Below are positions 14,687 to 18,991 of a stretch of DNA of 18,991 nucleotides, one piece after another. The stretch is from M55B120 sp965549355 (GTDB lineage: Bacteria > Actinomycetota > Humimicrobiia > Humimicrobiales > Humimicrobiaceae). Every line of letters begins with the position of its first letter. Within the stretch, counting starts at the first letter, position 1. The stretch is taken from the NCBI GenBank assembly GCA_965549355.1, contig CBEVGD010000025.1, forward strand, positions 1-18,991. Reading direction: 5' to 3'. Both the position numbers and the translations under genes were made by a program. The notes beneath the pieces are model-generated. The model did not search any database. It was not told the origin of the DNA and saw nothing but the letters and a program-made list of their open reading frames with translations.

Positions 14687-15550
14687 CTATTCAAGCAGCC
14701 TCTTTATTTGCTCCATTGATATCTCTGCCGCCTTAACCGGGTTGTTCCTCAATATATTGCGATAATAATTAAAAGACTCAAATTCGATTGAGAAAAAACC
14801 TTTGTATTTAATATCCTCCAGAGCTTCAAAGAAAGCTTTCCAGTTTATTGTTCCCTCTCCCAATAATGGGAAAATAAAGTCCTTATTCATTATTCCGGGT
14901 CTGCCGACAACATCTTTCAGATGGACGTGTTTTATCTTTTCGCCCCATCTTTTAACTACCCACGGGATATCATTTCCATAAAGCTGATAGTGGGAAGGAT
15001 CCATATTTATTCCCATGTATTCGGAATCAAAAGCATCAATAAGTTCTCTGGTGGTATAATAATCATGGCAAACTTGTCCGAAAACTGCTTCTATGGCAAG
15101 ATGAACTTTGTATTTTTCACCCCATTCCACAAATTCTTGAAAGGCTTCTAATATTTGCTCCCACGCCCTGCCCTCGGGAATATTTTCAGGAATTTTAGAG
15201 GCTTTTGGATTCCAACGGGCAGCTCCGGAAAAAAGGTTTATAATTTTTATCCCTGCTTCACTGGCAGTCTCAATACACTCTTTTACCAGCTTGATCCTAT
15301 CTCTCCTTACACTTTCATCCAGACTGACCACATCCTGCCGGACCATTATCTCAGAAATCTCTAAACCGTAGCCCTGAGTCAACTTTACTAATTTCTTTAA
15401 TTCTTCTTTAGTCCTGGTTCTGGGGTTAAAATGCGAGAGGGTCCATCCCACCCCGTCATATCCAAAGCTGGATAAGGCTTCCAGAACTTTCTCCGGCTCC
15501 CAGGAAGTAAAGTCGAGAGATGCCAAAAAGGCAATCTTATTATTAGCCAT
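14687..15550 (-). CDS. Sugar phosphate isomerase/epimerase (AP-endonuclease-2-type TIM barrel)
   Basis: Protein of 287 residues with a xylose-isomerase-like TIM barrel. Probable divalent-metal ligands are spaced as in the family: E154 in LAIEAVFGQ, D184 and H187 in NMDPSH, His in KHVHLKD (208/210) and E256 in FSIEFES. The barrel start is IAFLASLDFTSWEPEKVLEAL and the gene ends normally. The ATG has GGGAGG upstream. Members catalyse 2-keto/aldose isomerisation or 3-/2-epimerisation of sugars, keto-acids or inositols, often next to Gfo/Idh/MocA genes, as here. The substrate cannot be deduced. A 146-bp gap (15551-15696) separates it from the upstream epimerase gene; I see no gene or clear signal in that gap apart from the ribosome site. 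Confidence 0.9.
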   Translation of the reverse strand: MANNKIAFLASLDFTSWEPEKVLEALSSFGYDGVGWTLSHFNPRTRTKEELKKLVKLTQGYGLEISEIMVRQDVVSLDESVRRDRIKLVKECIETASEAGIKIINLFSGAARWNPKASKIPENIPEGRAWEQILEAFQEFVEWGEKYKVHLAIEAVFGQVCHDYYTTRELIDAFDSEYMGINMDPSHYQLYGNDIPWVVKRWGEKIKHVHLKDVVGRPGIMNKDFIFPLLGEGTINWKAFFEALEDIKYKGFFSIEFESFNYYRNILRNNPVKAAEISMEQIKRLLE

Positions 15551-15696
15551 GACTAAAACCTCCCATTGCCATTTATAAAACTAATCATGCCCGTGCCTTT
15601 CATTTGAACTTAGTTTTTAAACTACAGCCAGCTGCGAAACTATTCAAGCCTGGACATATCTTTAACGTTTTACCTTACCTCTTCTTCCAGAGTTTC

Positions 15697-16539
15697 TCAT
15701 TTAGTTATGCTTCTCCAGGTATGCCGGGGGCGATATCCCAGCAGTACCCTGGCTCTGGTCCAGTCGTAAAGAGATTCTCTGTCTTTTATTTCCTTTGTAA
15801 AAGGAATATTATTGCCCCACAATTTTATAGATAGCTCCAAACTGTCAAGTTCCGCTGCATTATCTGCTGCAGAGATACAAAATACCTCGTATTTTTTTAA
15901 GTCTTTTGCTTCAAGGGCAAGACGAATGGCAAAAGCTACATCCCTGACGTCGTTATAATAGGGCCTTCCGTCCTTTTCGGCCAACTTTTTAAATCCCAGA
16001 ATCGACCCGGGTTCAGGATATGCTACTCCACAGATCCTCAGTGCAATAGTTTTCATTCCATACCGGCTGACAAAGCTTTTTGCGATCTCTTCACCTATCT
16101 TTTTACTTAAACCGTAGGGGTCTGCCGGTTTTTGAGGATGATCTTCATCAATCGGCAAATACTCAGGCAAAAGAACATCTCCTTCTCTTCGAAAATTAAA
16201 TCCATATGATGAATCACTGCTTATTTGAACCACTTTTTCTATTCCCAGATCAGCCGCTGCTTGATGAATATTGAAAGTTCCCCCAACATTTGTAGTGAAT
16301 ACCCTGTCTGGCGAATCTTTCAATGGATTCGGGATAGCTGCTAAATGAACTATAGCCTCCGCTCCCCGAAAAGCTTTTCTGCAATCATCAGCGTTTAAAA
16401 TATTTCCTTTAACAAAATCAACATCTTTGTCCCGGGGTCCTTTTATATCAAAAACACTGACTTCATAGCCGGACTTCTCCAGATCATCCACTACATATCT
16501 GCCTACATGTCCGCTTCCTCCAGTAACGATTACTTTCAT
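15697..16539 (-). CDS. NAD-dependent epimerase/dehydratase (extended SDR)
   Basis: Protein of 280 residues. It has the nucleotide loop TGGSGHVGRY (6-15), Asp31 at the end of strand 2 (favours NAD over NADP), VHLAAIP (64-70), SSDSSYG (108-113) and the catalytic YxxxK in PYGLSKKIGEE (Y142, K146). The C-terminal RPRHTWRS resembles uronate dehydrogenase-like and related short extended-SDR proteins, which oxidise sugar acids or aldoses at C1; a C4 epimerase is the alternative. The start follows GGGGAGA. It lies 44 bp after the RpiB-like gene in the minus-strand operon, so it probably acts on the same free or phosphorylated sugar. Confidence 0.88.
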   Translation of the reverse strand: MKVIVTGGSGHVGRYVVDDLEKSGYEVSVFDIKGPRDKDVDFVKGNILNADDCRKAFRGAEAIVHLAAIPNPLKDSPDRVFTTNVGGTFNIHQAAADLGIEKVVQISSDSSYGFNFRREGDVLLPEYLPIDEDHPQKPADPYGLSKKIGEEIAKSFVSRYGMKTIALRICGVAYPEPGSILGFKKLAEKDGRPYYNDVRDVAFAIRLALEAKDLKKYEVFCISAADNAAELDSLELSIKLWGNNIPFTKEIKDRESLYDWTRARVLLGYRPRHTWRSITK

Positions 16540-16583
16540 TATTATCTCCCCACTTACAATGAGTATATCAATATGGTTTTATT

Positions 16584-17216
16584 TCACAGGCCCGCTCTTT
16601 CCTCGAGAGCTTGTTTGAGTTTTCCATCATGTATATTATCAATATCTATTAGTTCCAGGACACCGGGAAATTTCAATACCGGCAAAATAATTTCATCATC
16701 GATCTTTGAAATAATTTCATTAAAGGGATAATGGGTTCTTTGCGAAATAGTAGAAAGTATTTTTCTGGATTTTGCCTGGGGTTCAATCCGGCCCGGGGGA
16801 TAACCGCCTCCGAATTTGGCACTAAAGAGTCTATCAAAAATATATCTTAAGTTTATCTCTCCGGCCCAGCCATACCCTTGATTAAGGGCAAGAGAAATAC
16901 AGTTTCCTCCATTTATCTGAGCAAAAAGCCAGGCATCAAGCGGTGTTAAAATATGGCCGCAGAATACTCCCGGGTATTGCATGGCTGAATTTAAATATCC
17001 CTGGCCGGTTCCGCAGCTGCCAATAACCAGATCAGCTTTATCAGTATTAAGTAAAATGGCTGTAAGTAAACCCGTATGGATATAAGAGAGTTCCGGTTTA
17101 TCTTCTTTATTAGTCATCCCGGCATTAAATACTTCATGTCCTCTATCTTTTAGGGCTGCTATTATATCTTTATTCCTGAGAACAGCGCTCACTTCATTTA
17201 TTACTGCAATTTTCAT
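16584..17216 (-). CDS. RpiB/LacA/LacB-type sugar-phosphate isomerase, divergent and extended
   Basis: Protein of 210 residues. The core VIGSCGTGQGYLNSAMQYPGVF (64-85), with Cys68, matches the catalytic Cys and anion-binding GTG loop of ribose-5-phosphate isomerase B and galactose-6-phosphate isomerase. LDAWLFAQINGGNCISLA (93-110) matches the following helix and strand. Two differences stand out. The usual N-terminal SDHAG is replaced by NEVSA, losing the Asp/His. The protein also has about 60 extra C-terminal residues (from roughly residue 150) beyond a normal RpiB of about 150. I chose ATG 17216 because GGGAGG lies 4 nt upstream; a longer ATG start at 17228 overlaps that site. Members of this wider family act on C4-C6 phosphates, including erythrulose phosphates, so the substrate is open. 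Confidence 0.75.
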   Translation of the reverse strand: MKIAVINEVSAVLRNKDIIAALKDRGHEVFNAGMTNKEDKPELSYIHTGLLTAILLNTDKADLVIGSCGTGQGYLNSAMQYPGVFCGHILTPLDAWLFAQINGGNCISLALNQGYGWAGEINLRYIFDRLFSAKFGGGYPPGRIEPQAKSRKILSTISQRTHYPFNEIISKIDDEIILPVLKFPGVLELIDIDNIHDGKLKQALEERAGL

Positions 17217-17276
17217 ATACCCTCCCATGGTAAACTATATTTTATGATGAGAATCCTATACTTTCTAAGGCCAAAA

Positions 17277-18257
17277 CTATTTATTATTAGCCTTCTTCTT
17301 TCTTTTAATTGCCTTTTCTCCGGCAGCTGTTATATTCTCAACTGTCAATCCTAAATAATCAAAAAGTGAGTCTACATTCAAAGAAGTACAGGCATATGCA
17401 TCCCTTATGCCCACAGGTTCTACAGGTACAGATTTATTTTGCACAATACACTCTGATACTGCGCTAAAGAGGCCGCCTATAATATTGTGTTCTTCTATAG
17501 TTACTATTGCACCTGTTTCTTTGGCAGCATTTAAAATCATTTCATCATCAAAAGGTTTTATTGTATGAATCTCTACAACTCTTGCATCAATACCTTTTTT
17601 GCCCAGAGCATCTGCAGCCAGTAATGTCCTGTACATAAGAGTTCCGGAACAAATAAGCGTTAAATCATTTCCTTCTCTTAATTTTATACCTTTTCCTATT
17701 ATAATCTCATGATCATTATCAAATATAACAGGCATATCAGCTCTGCTTAATCTTAAATAAACAGGTCCATTATATTCAGAAACAGCCTTTACCATTTTGC
17801 CTGCCTCTACACTATCCGCAGCTACCAATACTGTCATATTAGGCATTGCTCTCATAATCGCTATATCAAAAATTGTGTGATGAGTGGGCCCATCTTTAAA
17901 ATCTGATACTCCCGAATACCCTGAGATGATCTTTACATTTGCATCGTTATATGCAACGCAGGTACGGATCTGTTCCAGCGCTCTATAGCAGATAAGTGAT
18001 GCGAATGCATTTGCAAAAGGAATCATCCCTTCAAGTGCAAAGCCAACAGCTGTGTTTACCATGCCGGGCTCGGCAATTCCCACATTAAAAAACCTGTCTG
18101 GGAATTTCCTGGCAAAATATATAGTTTTAGTTGAGCTTGAGACATCTGCATCCAGTACTACGACTTTTTCATTTATATCGCCAAGCTCAGCCAGAGCTTT
18201 CCCATAACCATCCCTGATGGATTCAATCTTTGTATTTTTTATATCCTTAATTAACAT
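17277..18257 (-). CDS. Transketolase, C-terminal subunit
   Basis: Protein of 326 residues holding the pyrimidine-binding and C-terminal domains of a split transketolase. Visible landmarks are LDADVSSST (35-43), VGIAEPGMV (59-67, with the TPP-activating Glu63), DGPTHHTIFDIA (122-133, substrate/TPP His) and VLVAADSVEAGKMV, followed by the C-terminal domain with VVEIHTIKPFDDE. It combines with the N-terminal subunit to move two-carbon ketol units. Its ATG overlaps the stop of the N-subunit gene by 7 bp, with AGGAAGGGG as ribosome site inside that gene, so translation is probably coupled. Split transketolases of this kind occur both as general pentose-phosphate enzymes and as pathway-specific pairs, for example apulose-4-phosphate transketolase. 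With sugar genes downstream, the second is possible here. Confidence 0.92.
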   Translation of the reverse strand: MLIKDIKNTKIESIRDGYGKALAELGDINEKVVVLDADVSSSTKTIYFARKFPDRFFNVGIAEPGMVNTAVGFALEGMIPFANAFASLICYRALEQIRTCVAYNDANVKIISGYSGVSDFKDGPTHHTIFDIAIMRAMPNMTVLVAADSVEAGKMVKAVSEYNGPVYLRLSRADMPVIFDNDHEIIIGKGIKLREGNDLTLICSGTLMYRTLLAADALGKKGIDARVVEIHTIKPFDDEMILNAAKETGAIVTIEEHNIIGGLFSAVSECIVQNKSVPVEPVGIRDAYACTSLNVDSLFDYLGLTVENITAAGEKAIKRKKKANNK

Positions 18258-18991
18258 TTGCCCCTTCCTAAAAGTTCTTTTTTGCCCATTTCTAATTGTT
18301 TTTTATCTGGAGCAATACCGTGCCAATGATGATCGTTTTCCATAAAGCTGACACCTTTTCCCTTTGTGGTCCTCGCAATAATAATAGTTGGCCGGCTATG
18401 AATATTATCAGCTTCTTCAAGCGCTTCGAGTATTTGTCTCATATTATGGCCATCAATAACAATAACTTCGAAATTAAATGCTTTCCATTTATCAACTAGG
18501 GGCTCTAAAGGCATGATCTCATCCACGGTACCATCAAGCTGAACACCATTATAATCAAGAATTACTGTCAATTTATCAAGCTTATATTTAGCAGCGGTCA
18601 TAGCTCCTTCCCAAATTATTCCTCCCTGGATTTCTCCATCTCCAAGCATAACATATGCTCTGAAATCAAGACCCTTTAATCTTGCCGCCAGAAGCATTCC
18701 TGACGCTATATTAATTCCATGCCCCAGAGTGCCTGTACCGGTATCGACTCCAGCCGTCTTGTTTTTATCAGGATGACCCTGTAAATGACAGGTAACTTCT
18801 CCCCAGCCATCTAAATCTTTTTCAGGAAAAAATCCCCGCATTGCAAGAGCACTGTATAATACAGCACTTGCATGCCCCTTGCTTAATATGAACCGGTCCC
18901 TGTTCTCCATTTTAGGATTTTTTGGATCTATGTTTAGTTTGCTAAAATACAGTGCAGTAATGATATCCGCTGCTGATAATTACCCCCCGGG
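18251..18991 (-). CDS. Transketolase, N-terminal subunit (partial, apparent frameshift near window edge)
   Basis: TPP-diphosphate-binding half of the split transketolase, cut by the right edge of the window. Visible landmarks are RFILSKGHASAVLYSAL (near 18890), GTLGHGINIASG, VMLGDGEIQGG and LDYNGVQLDG, the GDG...N thiamine diphosphate motif. The reading frame is clear from 18251 up to about 18976. Translation continues upstream of the first ATG (18908-18910) as SAADIITALYFSKLNIDPKN, typical family sequence, so that ATG is not the true start. Just before this an in-frame TAA (minus strand, 18980-18982) interrupts. In another frame the preceding bases read PGG, as expected for the family's GHPGGSLS, so one base seems missing between about 18977 and 18982. 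A sequencing or assembly error at a contig edge, or a true pseudogene, would both explain it. Confidence 0.88.

Noticed and set aside
15604..15834. Plus-strand open frame of 76 codons across the gap upstream of the TIM-barrel gene
   Set aside because: Half of it is antisense to the epimerase gene, it has no ribosome site, and its translation shows no recognisable protein pattern.
1..18991. Search for CRISPR arrays, tRNA/rRNA genes, insertion sequences, integrases, attachment sites and defence genes
   Set aside because: No regularly spaced repeats, RNA gene signatures, transposase/integrase frames or long terminal repeats were seen on either strand.

Overview
The window is a gene-dense, moderately AT-rich stretch of an anaerobic, probably fermentative bacterium. 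The evidence for anaerobic life is a ferredoxin-dependent indolepyruvate oxidoreductase, an Isf-type iron-sulfur flavoprotein and AMP-forming aryl-CoA ligases. Strong Shine-Dalgarno (SD) sequences, frequent TTG/GTG starts and heavy use of ATA and AGG/AGA codons fit a Gram-positive-type or candidate-phylum lineage. I cannot name the taxon. There are no rRNA or tRNA genes, CRISPR arrays, phage genes or insertion sequences, and no gene-free stretch exceeds about 200 bp.

Region 1 (about 1-5000) holds housekeeping and envelope genes. They are alanine racemase, an Isf-like flavoprotein, a secreted/anchored protein of unknown function, a small PLDc_N-type membrane protein, and a minus-strand glycine-rich membrane microprotein with a clear terminator. 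These are followed by a YhhQ-type queuosine-precursor transporter and a minus-strand membrane-anchored DUF1287-like protein that has lost its expected catalytic residues.

Region 2 (5191-13499, all plus strand, probably one operon) is the most coherent unit. The order is iorA, iorB, a tandem-ACT protein, an unannotated 35-residue membrane microprotein, a sodium:solute symporter, two tandem phenylacetate-CoA ligases, and a HepS-like prenyl-synthase subunit overlapping the second ligase. A plausible reading is aryl-acid metabolism. Either imported arylacetates are activated by PaaK and reductively carboxylated by IorAB to arylpyruvates (aromatic amino acid salvage), or the reactions run in the oxidative direction during amino acid fermentation. 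The ACT protein would sense aromatic amino acids.

Region 3 (13523-18991, all minus strand, transcribed from the right edge leftwards) is a sugar or polyol catabolic operon. It contains split transketolase N and C subunits (the N subunit runs off the window and appears frameshifted), a divergent RpiB/LacA/LacB-type isomerase, an NAD-dependent epimerase/dehydrogenase, an AP-endonuclease-2-type TIM-barrel isomerase/epimerase, and a Gfo/Idh/MocA oxidoreductase. No kinase or transporter is visible, so the substrate is unknown. The last gene differs in arginine codon use from the rest of the window and may be a later addition.
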